From contig CM051458.1 in assembly GCA_028274465.1 (NCBI GenBank), forward strand, positions 71,487,766 through 71,551,765: a DNA stretch of 64,000 nucleotides, in the 5' to 3' direction. The notes below the pieces were generated by a model that made no database searches, had not been told where the DNA came from, and saw nothing but the letters and a program-made list of their open reading frames with translations. This DNA comes from Plantago ovata. Taxonomy: Eukaryota; Streptophyta; Magnoliopsida; Lamiales; Plantaginaceae. The translations under genes were made by a program, and so were the position numbers. This document shows, piece after piece, positions 19,213 through 28,642 of this stretch (the first letter of the stretch is position 1; the number at the start of each line of letters is the position of its first letter).

Positions 19213-21004
19213 ATGGAGGCAGAGCACGTTGGTCCATCATCTGCAGCAGCAGGCAGTGCCAAGAGAGGGAGGGGTCGTCCCAGAAAAGATATCACGGAGA
19301 AGAGGCCTAGAACTGAAGAGAAGAAACCTGTGGGGCGTCCTGTCTTAGCAAGAACGATTAGGGGTAAGTAATCTTGAATTCTATGGTATCAGATGCCTAA
19401 ATCTCACTGTGAATTCTGCTTTCTGTTATATCATCAATTCTATGGTATCAACTGTTTAAGTCTAACTGATTAGGATCTTGGTAGGGAGTGAATCTTGGCA
19501 GGCAATTGTGACATGTCACTTCACTCCATTTTTTTTTCTTTCATGAGTGTTTGTAAGATGCTAAATCTAGTAGTTTAGTTGATGGTACACTGCTTTTCGT
19601 TATGCAACTATGAAAAGTTTGGATTTAAATCACATAGAGCTCTATTTGTGGATGAAATCTTATAACAGATCTGCCTTTGAGTAATAGTTATATAGGAGGT
19701 AGATGCATTAATCTTTTCTACTTAACAGATTACAGGATTTAGTTAGTAGAACTTTCTGATTGCATAATGTTTGTTTGATTAGAATGGAACTGCGAAGTTT
19801 CGAAACTAGAATTAGATTCCCAACATGTTGATTCTATAATATCTATGTGATTTGAATGTAACTCGACAGTTTCAAAACTTAAATTAAACAATTTTGGTAT
19901 GCCGCAAAGTATCAGAATGTTAACACAAGTTCCCCTCATACTTTCATTATAAATTTTACGACACGATCCTCCAGATTTAAGTTAGATATGCTAATAAATA
20001 AGTAAAATTATTTGTCTATGTAAATTTATAGCTCATCTGCCTTAACAGAAATCTATAGTTCTTGTTTAGACAGAAGCAAGAAGAGGAACTTAAGTTTACA
20101 ACTAATGTTTTGATAGCGAATTGACATTCACATGCATTACCCTTTCGTAGTTAACATAATCCAGTTTTAAGTGCCTCAAACTTTCTGGTTCTGCAATGCT
20201 TGTGTGATTTGAATGGAACTGCAAAGTTGAACATGCAATTCATATGAAACAGTTTTGGATGCAAACTGTTTACAGTTTTTGAAGACAAGTTCCCTTGACA
20301 CTTTTGTTAAAAATGTTTCAATCTCAACAATCTTGTAATTGTGTACGGTTCTGTTGCTTTGATAATATGAGTATTACGTAGTAAGTTCTATGATTGTTGT
20401 ATTGGGCACTACTTCTTGTTGAAACTGTAATGAATGATATGTTTAATCTTAACAATCACCAGGTCCTCCTGCCGAGAATAAAACTATCATCGTGAAGATT
20501 GGTGGTAGGTGGGCTGAAGGACCTACGCTCGGGCTGATTTACAATGGTGGATATACGCGATATATCCACAATGCTGTCCCAGCTACTTTCACCCTCATTG
20601 AGCTACTGAGTGCTATGATTAAGATTGTAGCTGATATTGATCGAGTCCTCCCACACTGCTTCTGGTACCACTTGCATGGAGTAAAGTATCCAGGAGGGCT
20701 GAGAATCATTCAGGATGATAAAGAAATGGAAGCGATGTGGAAGGATGCGGAGGATCACGACGCCAGATGTGTGTGCGTGTTTGCACAAGACAAGGAGGCT
20801 GACATTGACACATGTTATGCAATTCCAGAGTCGATCCCTTCCCTTCGAGGACATTTCAAGCCTGGCAAATTGTACGAATTGGCAATGAAGAGACAGTGGC
20901 AAAAGGAGACACGACATGGACCTTTTGAGCTGTTTGAAAGGGAGGATGAAGGTGCTGAATGGTACACTTCTCCTGAGTCAGTTCCCCGAGTCCATGGCGT
21001 CTGA
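19213..21004 (+). CDS. AT-hook protein with MuDR-type PB1-like domain (two exons)
   Basis: Exon 1 (19213-19363) gives 50 residues with two AT-hook cores, KRGRGRPRK (GRP at 21-23) and KPVGRP (41-43), known to bind the minor groove of AT-rich DNA. The intron is 19364-20462 (GTAAGT...CACCAG). Exon 2 (20463-21004) carries residues 51-230. About residues 57-155 (TIIVKIGGRW ... FWYHLHG ... GLRIIQDDKEMEAMW ... VCVFAQ) match the pattern of the PB1-like domain found at the N-terminus of plant MuDR-type transposases. No transposase catalytic region follows, only an acidic tail ending in PRVHGV. The start at 19213 is preferred because an upstream in-frame Met adds only a Phe-rich tail of untranslated character. 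It could be a Mutator-derived domesticated gene or a truncated element. Confidence 0.65.
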
Positions 21005-21714
21005 TTGATCAACATCTATGGATCATGGAGAACTTTTGTTTAACCTTTTGATTTCCAGAACTTGCATCTGTTTATGTATATTTATGTGGATTCTCTATCT
21101 TAGTTTCTCTAGGTTTATCATCTTCATGCCAGCTACTACTTTTAAGTTTGATTATGGATATCTGTCGAACTAATTTAGTGATGTAATGATTTGAAGACTT
21201 GTGTTCCCTAGTGTAATTGCTCGTATGCATTGCTTAAATCAGGCCCTTACAGTTGTTCTGAGTACTTCATTCCACCAGGTTTGAAATCATATCTATACCA
21301 TAAAAATGTGCATATACTTTCTGAAGCATACTTTGCCAAATCCTTCCCTTCCATTAAAAATTTGCACAAAATTAAAAGGGTCAACATATGACACATTGAC
21401 GCGACTAAGAACATTTGACCATGACCTCTTACTGACCAAACCAAAACGAGATGAACTCTAGCTAGGAGAAATCCAACAAACCGTTAGCCACTAAATACTA
21501 CAAGCACTATAGAATCACTTCTCTCATCTGTCTCAACCACCTCATTCTTTGCTAGATCAATCTGTCAAAGTTTGATGAGATGAAGGAGAATGATTGATGA
21601 AGAAGAAGAAGAAGAAGAGTAATCGTCGTCAGTAGTTCCAATTGTATGGAGAGATCTTATTTTCTCTTATTAAATGACTTTTATCTATTACACTTTGAAA
21701 TGTTCTATTGAAAT
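21005..21714. other. Intergenic stretch with a GAA microsatellite
   Basis: 3' flank of the AT-hook gene. A run of GAA units lies at 21598-21617. No gene or terminal repeat was recognised. Confidence 0.5.
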
Positions 21715-21820
21715 AGCTATTAGCCAAGTTGGTAAAGCGGTGATGTTTGGCGTGGGGGTCTCTGGTTTGATTTCCATGGTTATTAGTTTTTTGATAAATT
21801 ATTCCTTTTTTTTATTTTAT
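21715..21820 (+). ncRNA. tRNA-derived SINE or tRNA relic
   Basis: An A-box-like TAGCCAAGTTGG lies at 21721-21732 and a B-box-like GGTTTGATTTCC at 21764-21775, about 31 bases apart, as in RNA polymerase III internal promoters. The B box differs from the canonical GGTTCGANTCC at two positions. T runs at 21806-21820 could end a pol III transcript. There is no proper cloverleaf acceptor stem, so an old plant SINE head is more likely than a tRNA gene. A GC-rich stretch with GGTACC inverted repeats follows at 21836-21905, with a C run. Confidence 0.45.
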
Positions 21821-22009
21821 GCAACTTAGACGCCTGGTACCGGTATCGGGCCTGGTGCACGCCCGGGGCATTGGGGTACCCGGCGTGCATACACGAGGCG
21901 CCCTCCCCCCCCCAAGCCGTCCATCTTGGTTTGAGCTCGTTTTGACTATTTGGCGACTTACAAGTGATGTTTAAATGAAAAATTATGAGTCAACCAAAAA
22001 AAATGATCA

Positions 22010-22340
22010 ATCAACACTCAAGTTCTTAATTCCTCTGTATCATCAACACTTACGTTCTTAATTCCTATGTAACACGAACACTTACGTTCCACATTATGAG
22101 TCTCACAAGTCGATTGCACTTTATCATGCATCAACACTTGCGTTCTTACTTTCTCTGTATCATCAACACTTATGTTCCACGCTATGAGTCTCACAAGTCA
22201 ATCGCACTGTTCCAACAAGGCTAACGTCCTTGTAGTGGTAGCTAGCTATGTATTACAAAGACTACTCACGTTCTTAATTGTCATCATCAAGACTAACACT
22301 CTTAATTACCCAGTATCATGAACACTTACATTATATATAA
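22010..22340. repeat. Diverged minisatellite, unit about 30 bp
   Basis: Repeated phrases of the type ATCAACACTTACGTTCTTAA, TTCCTATGTAAC and CACGCTATGAGTCTCACAAG occur at least seven times in imperfect form. A weak match lies at 1130-1190 before the other telomere-like block. No coding potential. Confidence 0.55.
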
Positions 22341-22447
22341 TGTTCTCGCTATCATAATTAAGACATACGTTCATGAGGCACGCATATGCATATCCACCCA
22401 CGTTTCTTAGTCAAGTGCAAGACGTGTTATTGAACCACCGATTTTTA

Positions 22448-22490
22448 TCCTAAACCCAAAACCCTATACCCTAAGCGCTAAACCCCCTAA
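22448..22490. repeat. Short degenerate telomere-like block
   Basis: CCTAAACCCAAAACCCTATA followed by CCCTAAGCGCTAAACCCCCT. It lies about 170 bp upstream of a possible start at 22662. Such motifs (telo boxes) also occur in plant promoters, so it need not mark a chromosome rearrangement. Confidence 0.5.
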
Positions 22491-23491
22491 AAATAGCAAT
22501 AATGAAAGTCAACACAGAATAAGAGGGAAACCCAAAATTTCATTTTTTTTCCCTCCAATCCAAAAATTTTGGACTCTTTTAATTTTTCCAAATACACCAA
22601 AACCCCCCATAACTCACGTTCTCTTTCCAAAACTAAAATATACACGCCAAAACCCTACACTATGTCCGTTCCATCCATCGTCGTCTCTTCTCCACGCCGA
22701 TCGACAACTTCCATCGATCTTCTCCATATCCAGTCAAGTTCAGGTGAGATCCATCACTAAACTTTACAAATTTCTATGGCATTAACGAATTTCAATACAT
22801 ACTTAGGCGTTTATGCATTGTCTGAAATTTCAATACATACTTTAACAATGCATGATCAAGAATATCTATGATAGAACGTAAATGCCATTGACTTTATGTG
22901 ATGTAGTTTATGAGCTCATTTTGATTAGGACGTTGATTTTATGTATGCATTGTCTGGCCATTGATTTTATGTGATGTAGTTTATGAGCGCATTTTGATTA
23001 GGACGTCTACTCCAATGTGTTTGGATTAGAAAATGTTTGTCTTCCTATGATCTAATTGTAATGCACATTCAGTGAAGTTCAATGGCTGATTTGTGTTGTT
23101 AGGGGGGAAATTGTGCAATCCAATATGCTTACAATCGCGGTTATACAGAAACTAGCCTTGATCCAGCCCCCGATTGTAACTTAAGGATACTACTCATGAA
23201 ACAAAATTGATTGCTGATTGTAGGATACTGGTTCTATAACTGGTTGAACTTAGTGATACTAGTGTTCTATGTAACCTTTATCTTGGTTCGTATGTTTTGG
23301 TTGTCGTTTGCATTTAATTACTTTATATAGTGCCTCATTTTTCTATGTTCTGCAACAATATCATGTTTTTTTTGGAATTCGCTGCCTTCATAGTGATCCA
23401 GCCCGGTTTGAGAAATCAAATCATGATATGTTGATCTTGTCTGTTTTGTTATCAACATTTATAATTTTTCTATGTACAACTTCATTCGCAG

Positions 23492-25188
23492 ATGTCGTCT
23501 AGGCCAGGTATATCCACCAACAACAGGATTAAAAAGTGGAAATCTAATCAAGCGAAAAAATCAATACACGCCGAAGTTGGGAAGAAGGCCAATAAAACCG
23601 GTAATTTGCCATGGTCAGACAACGAGGACGAGCATCTTGAATATGATAACTTAGTAACAAAGGTAATTAATTATATGAACTCATTACTATATTACTGCAT
23701 AACTTTTGGTTGTATGGCCACCATACTAGTGATTCAGTGATTCGTTCTAAAAAATTTGACAATAATCGAACTACTTGTACATGTTTGACTCGTAGGGCCA
23801 TCCGGTGTGAAGCGTTGCTATGGAGGAGGGGCAAAACCTGGTGGTACCAGATGTTCACCTCGTGGCAAGGAAACAACTAAAGACCAACAGAGTACAGGTC
23901 AATCTTAATACATGTCACATTTGCCATTTTTCGTTAGTTAGTTAGTCTCCAACACGATGGTGCCTTATACAAGATCTGGTTTATATGTTTCAGGCGAAGC
24001 TGGTTATAAACGATTGATAGATAATAAGTTGAACAAGGGTAATGCCCCTGTTAAAAAGGCAAAGAACTCAGGTTTGATTCTATGTTCTACTAGTGGAGTT
24101 TTCTTTTTAGTTTGAGCTTCGTGGTAATGTTATCTAAAATAAAAGATTGATTCAAAAAGTAGCAAAGAGTAATTAGTCCAAGTGTTTTAACTGATTTCTC
24201 TCAAACCCATGGCATTACCCCTCATTTTCTACAGATGTCGTCAACCTTTTAATTAAGACAAGTTATGAAAATGTTAACGTAATGAATCTTATGTCTCAGG
24301 GCCTTCTAAGATTGCTCAACCTGCAAGTAATGTTGCACCTGCTCCTCAACATAAAGACTCAACGAAACATAATGAAGTAGATCAAGACACAGTAGCTGAA
24401 GCGCAAGGTATAATTGTAGTTCTTGTGAATTTTTCTATATCTATTTATTAGATCATTACTAGAATATCACTGACTTATTCACCACTATCTGCAAGGAAAA
24501 CAAAAAAGCAACCAGTCACAAGCCAGTACACGGGGAAACCTGAAAAGTGCACCTTCAACTACCACACCCAATACTCGTTCCAGAAAGTCCACGAGTTCAA
24601 CAACCACAGTGCAGCAGACTGCAGAGCCAGAGCTAACTCCATTGTCTGACCTACTATCAAATTACAATGCTATTTTTACAAGTGGAAAGGGAACATCAGG
24701 TGGGGTATCGGAATCTCAACCTAATGTATCCAAAGTTCCGCCTCCAGGGTTTACGCCTCAAGATGTTAACTCATCTCCAAAGGTTAATCGACCAAGTGTG
24801 GATGTTGTTCCAGAGGGTAATGACTATGCTAAGGCATCACAAACTCCTGCTCCAGAGATCAATCAAGAGAAAAGTCCAGCTACCGCCCATGCGCCTGAGC
24901 TAACGAACACTCCTCCGTCACCTGAAAACTGGGATTCCCCACACAATTCGGATGTCGATTCAGACACAGCTCCTGAAGAGGAGACAACTGTTGGAGATAA
25001 CACAACTACTGGAGGTGGTACAGCCATTACTCGTACAACTGAGTAAATTCGATCAGCTTGCATATGTTAGCAGGCATTAGACTTGATTAACAAATTACAA
25101 TTCATATTTATAATTTCAGAGTTGAAGAAGGCAGCTCGTGGTGTTTCACGTGGCGAATCGTTGGAAAAAAATTTGTTCTAAAGGTACC
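23492..25188 (+). pseudogene. Multi-exon Ser/Thr/Lys-rich gene of unknown function, cut by an LTR
   Basis: Exons that fit GT-AG rules and read on in one protein: 23492-23662 (MSSRPGISTNNRIKKWKS..., acidic NEDEHLEYDN), 23796-23897, 23994-24071, 24300-24407, 24496-25042 and 25120 onwards. Exons 3 to 6 all break after the first base of a Gly codon, so they join cleanly. The junction of the first two does not fit and may be mutated or mis-called, and a separate ATG exon at 22662-22743 also fails to join in frame. Exon 6 is of low complexity (TTTPNTRSRKSTSS, then Pro/Glu/Asp-rich). The last exon (KKAARGVSRGESLEK) faintly recalls plant En/Spm proteins. The frame ends where the LTR at 25189 begins. 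A displaced copy of the end is at 1-324. Confidence 0.45.
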
Positions 25189-26531
25189 TGTAACAAATAA
25201 AATTGCACAAATGAAATTTTATTGAATTTAAAATATTTAAGTTTACAATCTCTATGTACCCTCTGATTCGACTCTTCAAGAAACATCTAAACTTGGCTTT
25301 TGAGAAGTTGAGCGACTTTAATGCTTTGGTCTTCTTTTGTATGACGTGGAAGCCGGGTTTTGTTGACTCAAGGGGTTTCGCAGCTTGTTCATGAGACGAC
25401 GCTTTGACTTTCTTGAAGTTGGTAGTTGACGCTTGTTAACTTCTTGGATTTGTTGATTCAAGGGCCTTCGCAGCTTGTTCTTGAATCTTCACTTGAAGTT
25501 GGCGGCGATCGCTTGTTAACTTCTTGGATTTGTTGATTCAAGGGTCTTCGCAGCTTGTTCTTGAATCTTCACTTGAAGTTGGCGGCGATCGCTTGTTAAC
25601 TTCTTGTTGGCTTGATGGTTGTCGTTGATTTCGTCTTGAGCTTCTTGACTTGTGCATGTCTCTATTTTCTTCAAGGGCTTTGTGCTTGATCTTGATCAGG
25701 ACGGCGGACTTGACTTGAGCGCGTCTATTCGAGGGCCTTCGCAGCTTGATCTCGAACTTGACGGAGATTTGACTTGAATGGCGTCAATGCAAGAGCTTGT
25801 GCTTTATCTTGGATTGAAAGTCAGGTCTTGGAGATTGATCTTCGCGAACGAACAGGTCTTCAAGGGTCATAGAGACTTGATCTTGAATCTGAAATGTACG
25901 TTGCTTCGATCTTCGAGCGAGTGCCTCCACGAGCTTTTGCATTTGGAGTTCGGTCTTCTGTTGTTGCTGCAAGTGTCTTCACGACTTGTTCTTGGAGCTG
26001 CCTTCGTCTTCTTGAAAAACTAGAGTTGTTCTTGCTTGAAAAGATGCCTTTGATCTTCTTGGCTTGTTGTGGAATTCTTCACTTCTGTTTGAGCTCTTGC
26101 TTCTGGCTTCTGAATTGTGAATTCCTGGTGGAGAATGAGCTCCTTATATAGGTGACGAAAAAAGAAAAGGACCAATTTTGATTGGTCGATACAGATTTGA
26201 TCTTATCTGTATTTACTTCTAGCAATTAATTAATAACTGCATCAATTTTATGACGTCACATCATGATTGGTCACTTTGAGTGTTCTTTCCCATGTCATTA
26301 TTTTTAAATGTAAAAATAATATTGACACAGTTAATAGTCCGTGGCACCATTTGATTGGCCATAAATACTTCATCTTTTCCACGTCATTATTTCATGAGAA
26401 ATAATATTCAATGGCTTTAAAATCTTCATAATTTCCACGTGGCACAATTTGATAGGCTACGAATGAAGCATATTAAAATCATTTAATTTGATGATTTTAA
26501 TAATTTACTAGACACATTTTGTGTGTCTACA
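25189..26531 (-). repeat. 3' LTR of a minus-strand retrotransposon
   Basis: 1343 bp with ends TGTAAC...GTCTACA; read on minus it starts TGTAGACACACAAAATGTGT, itself an inverted repeat. On minus it has CCAAT boxes, a TGACGTCA element (26251-26258) and a TATA box CCTATATAAGGA (about 26143-26153), then a transcribed part rich in CAAGCTGCGAAGGCCC and two tandem units of about 82 bp (25433-25597). AATAAAATTTC near its end could serve polyadenylation. A polypurine tract abuts its outer side, so it is the 3' LTR. No matching 5' LTR is in the window. Confidence 0.7.
25433..25597. repeat. Two tandem units of about 82 bp inside the LTR
   Basis: The unit begins CTTGTTAACTTCTTGGATTT and includes CCTTCGCAGCTTGTTC and GGCGGCGATCG. 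The two copies differ at one base, and the duplicated LTR fragment at 570-733 has the same two units. The core TTCGCAGCTTG recurs twice more in the LTR outside the tandem pair. Confidence 0.7.
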
Positions 26532-26546
26532 AATTGCCCCCTCGTA
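26532..26546 (-). promoter_or_regulatory. Polypurine tract of the minus-strand element
   Basis: On minus it reads CGAGGGGGCAATT directly before the LTR start TGTAGACAC, as expected at an internal/3' LTR junction. Confidence 0.6.
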
Positions 26547-27189
26547 ACTTGTTCATGAATAACGTTGTGTAGACGTGTAGTGAAATGAACGAGTTACGAT
26601 TTTCAACTTGGACCGGATATTTCTATTTGATGAGCTAGTCTTGACTTGGATTTAAGCTTACACAGTCACGTGACCAGGGCTCCTAATCAATTCGAATCAC
26701 ATGAGCTCACACACTATTAGTACTCCACGTCACCTAAGACCTTTGGTAGCATGTAGACCAGCCGCATGTGATTATTGCCCATGTCATCTTCTTTAATTAG
26801 AATTCTGCAACTTTACCGAGTCTTATTCGAATTCGTAAACAGGGCACTAGGCTTCAACATCCTTGTTCCAATTGAACTTTAAAACTAATTGACCCGAAAT
26901 AATATGGACTAACTGATTCTCGAGCCTTTAACTTTATTCCAACTTCGGTAATCGAATTCAATTGCGATTCCAACTCTAGCTGAAATTGAGCCTGAATTTT
27001 GGACTTAGACTTCTAATAGAACCCGAAATCGTCGAATTTATACGCCTATAAAAGGGTACTTCTCCATCAGTTTATTTACTCTTGAGCTTCGCGCTTGAGA
27101 GTCGATGAGTTAATGGCAGAAGATAAACCAAGCGTGATGGGGGAAACAAGACAAACAGAGCCCTGTTGAGGAAGAGAGCCGCACACTGG
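26547..27189. other. Non-coding remnant of the minus-strand element
   Basis: No convincing ORF. A plus-strand TATA-like CTATAAAAGGG lies at 27046-27056, about 60 bases before an ATG at 27113 whose frame stops after 18 codons. Sequence continuing from here is found at 36067-36465 beyond the inserted Athila-like element (target duplication ACTGG at 27185-27189). Confidence 0.45.
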
Positions 27190-28498
27190 TGACAAATGTG
27201 TATTTTACACTTTCATTTGAGTATTTTTCACCTATTTTAGCTATCCTCTATGTTAATTTAGCTATATTTTAGTGCATTTTATTAGAATAGTGTCACGTTT
27301 CCCTTTCGTTTTTATTTTACAGGTTTTGGTTGAAAAACGAGGATTTCAGGGCAATTATATTGAAGTTGACAAGGAATTGGTGTTCCAGAAACCTATTTGG
27401 AGTATCTGAAGGTTTCCGGATAGGATTTGGAGTCTAGGGGTCGAATCTAGAGGTTAGAAGGCCACTAGAAGTCGGAAACCGAGTCCGAAAAGGGGAAGAA
27501 ATCCAAAAACGCGTCGAAAATGCGGAAATTCCGGAAAAATGCTCCCGGGCGAATCGCCCGGGATGTGCGGCGAATCGCCCCACACCAGGCGACTCGCCCG
27601 GTGTGTGGGGCGAAGGGCCCCACAGTATTTCGAACACTATATATAGTTGCTCAGATTTTCTCCGAAATTCATACTTTTCCAGACCTACTCTCTCACCTTT
27701 CTCTGTAGTTTTAGGTAGGAGCTTCCCAGAGCCTGTTCTGGGGGTTCGTAGCTTAGGAGATACTTTTTCATAGCAGGTTGGAGCTTGTAAGATCGCGATT
27801 CTTCGAAGACTAACAACCTTCGGTAACATTGTATCTTACGGTTTATTCTACTTATTTTTATATATCTTTCAACATGTTTTCTTCTATGATTTCTGTTGAT
27901 TGCATGACAACTATGAGTAGCTAAACTTATCGTTGGTGGTAGTATGTGAATTCTTAGCGAAGGGTTGATAATCATGCTAATGGCTATATCGCGCATTATA
28001 CTCCGTGTTATTGCTTTATTTCTTTGATCAGGCGCAGCCTATATCTTCGTATGTTGATTAATTATTATGCACAATTGGACCCTAGTCGACCTATGCATAT
28101 CTATATCTTCGTAGTGTTGAATAATTACGGAACACAATTGGACAATAGTGTTTGACCTGTCAGTATCTATATCTTCATAGTGTTTAAAAATTACAACAGG
28201 AAAATTGATTTATCAAAGATCTCCATGCAAAACCGAGGAATTTACGCATGATTATTAACCCGTTATGCTTTGAAGGACCATACTATCACCAATCTCCATT
28301 ATCTGTTAGAAAAAACCTTTGCTATTTCGTCTGCTGTTTTTATATTCTAAATTAGATTTGATAAAGCTAGTTATAGTCCATAGAGAACGACACTCGAGGT
28401 CATTCTACTGCTACACTACGGTTTTCGTTGTAGTCGTGAATTGCATTTGGCTAAATAACAAATTTATTTGATTAATTGAGTCTGACGAAGTTACATCA
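27190..28498 (+). repeat. 5' LTR of the 27-36 kb element
   Basis: It starts TGACAAATGTGTATTTTACA (the 3' copy starts TGATAAATG) and ends GTTACATCA. A TATA-like CTATATATAG lies at 27638-27647. The GC hairpin array is at 27543-27615, with GGGCGAATCGCCC units. Confidence 0.9.
27543..27615. repeat. GC hairpin array (GGGCGA/TCGCCC arms)
   Basis: CCCGGGCGAATCGCCCGGG, then GCGGCGAATCGCCCC, AGGCGACTCGCC and GGGGCGAAGGGCCCC. It sits about 20-100 bp upstream of the TATA-like box. The same kind of array is in every LTR of this family (35131-35190, 55525-55585, 59570-59630, 63660-63705), always with the arms but with different unit numbers. Confidence 0.8.
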
Positions 28499-28501
28499 AA
28501 T

Positions 28502-28519
28502 TGGCGCCGTTGCCGGGGA
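28502..28519 (+). other. Primer binding site, tRNA-Asp type
   Basis: TGGCGCCGTTGCCGGGGA, three bases after the LTR end at 28498. Confidence 0.88.
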
Positions 28520-28642
28520 CTATACTCCTTTTTTCTGTTTAATTAGTTTATATTTCAGCATTCAATTCCTAATTCTAGTAGTTTTAGTTTTCCTTTTTAA
28601 TCTCTCTCTGATACTGCTTTCCTAGTGTGTTACAGATAGTGT

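Noticed and set aside
21721-21775. Functional tRNA gene
   Set aside because: No acceptor stem or anticodon arm can be drawn, and the B box has two changes.
25189-26531. Endogenous pararetrovirus promoter and leader
   Set aside because: CCAAT, TGACG and TATA elements made this tempting, but the segment has TG...CA ends, an adjoining polypurine tract and no tRNA-Met primer site or movement-protein/RT coding sequence. An LTR explains it better.
27113-27169. Small ORF after the TATA-like box at 27046
   Set aside because: Only 18 codons before a stop, with no continuation across the insertion site.
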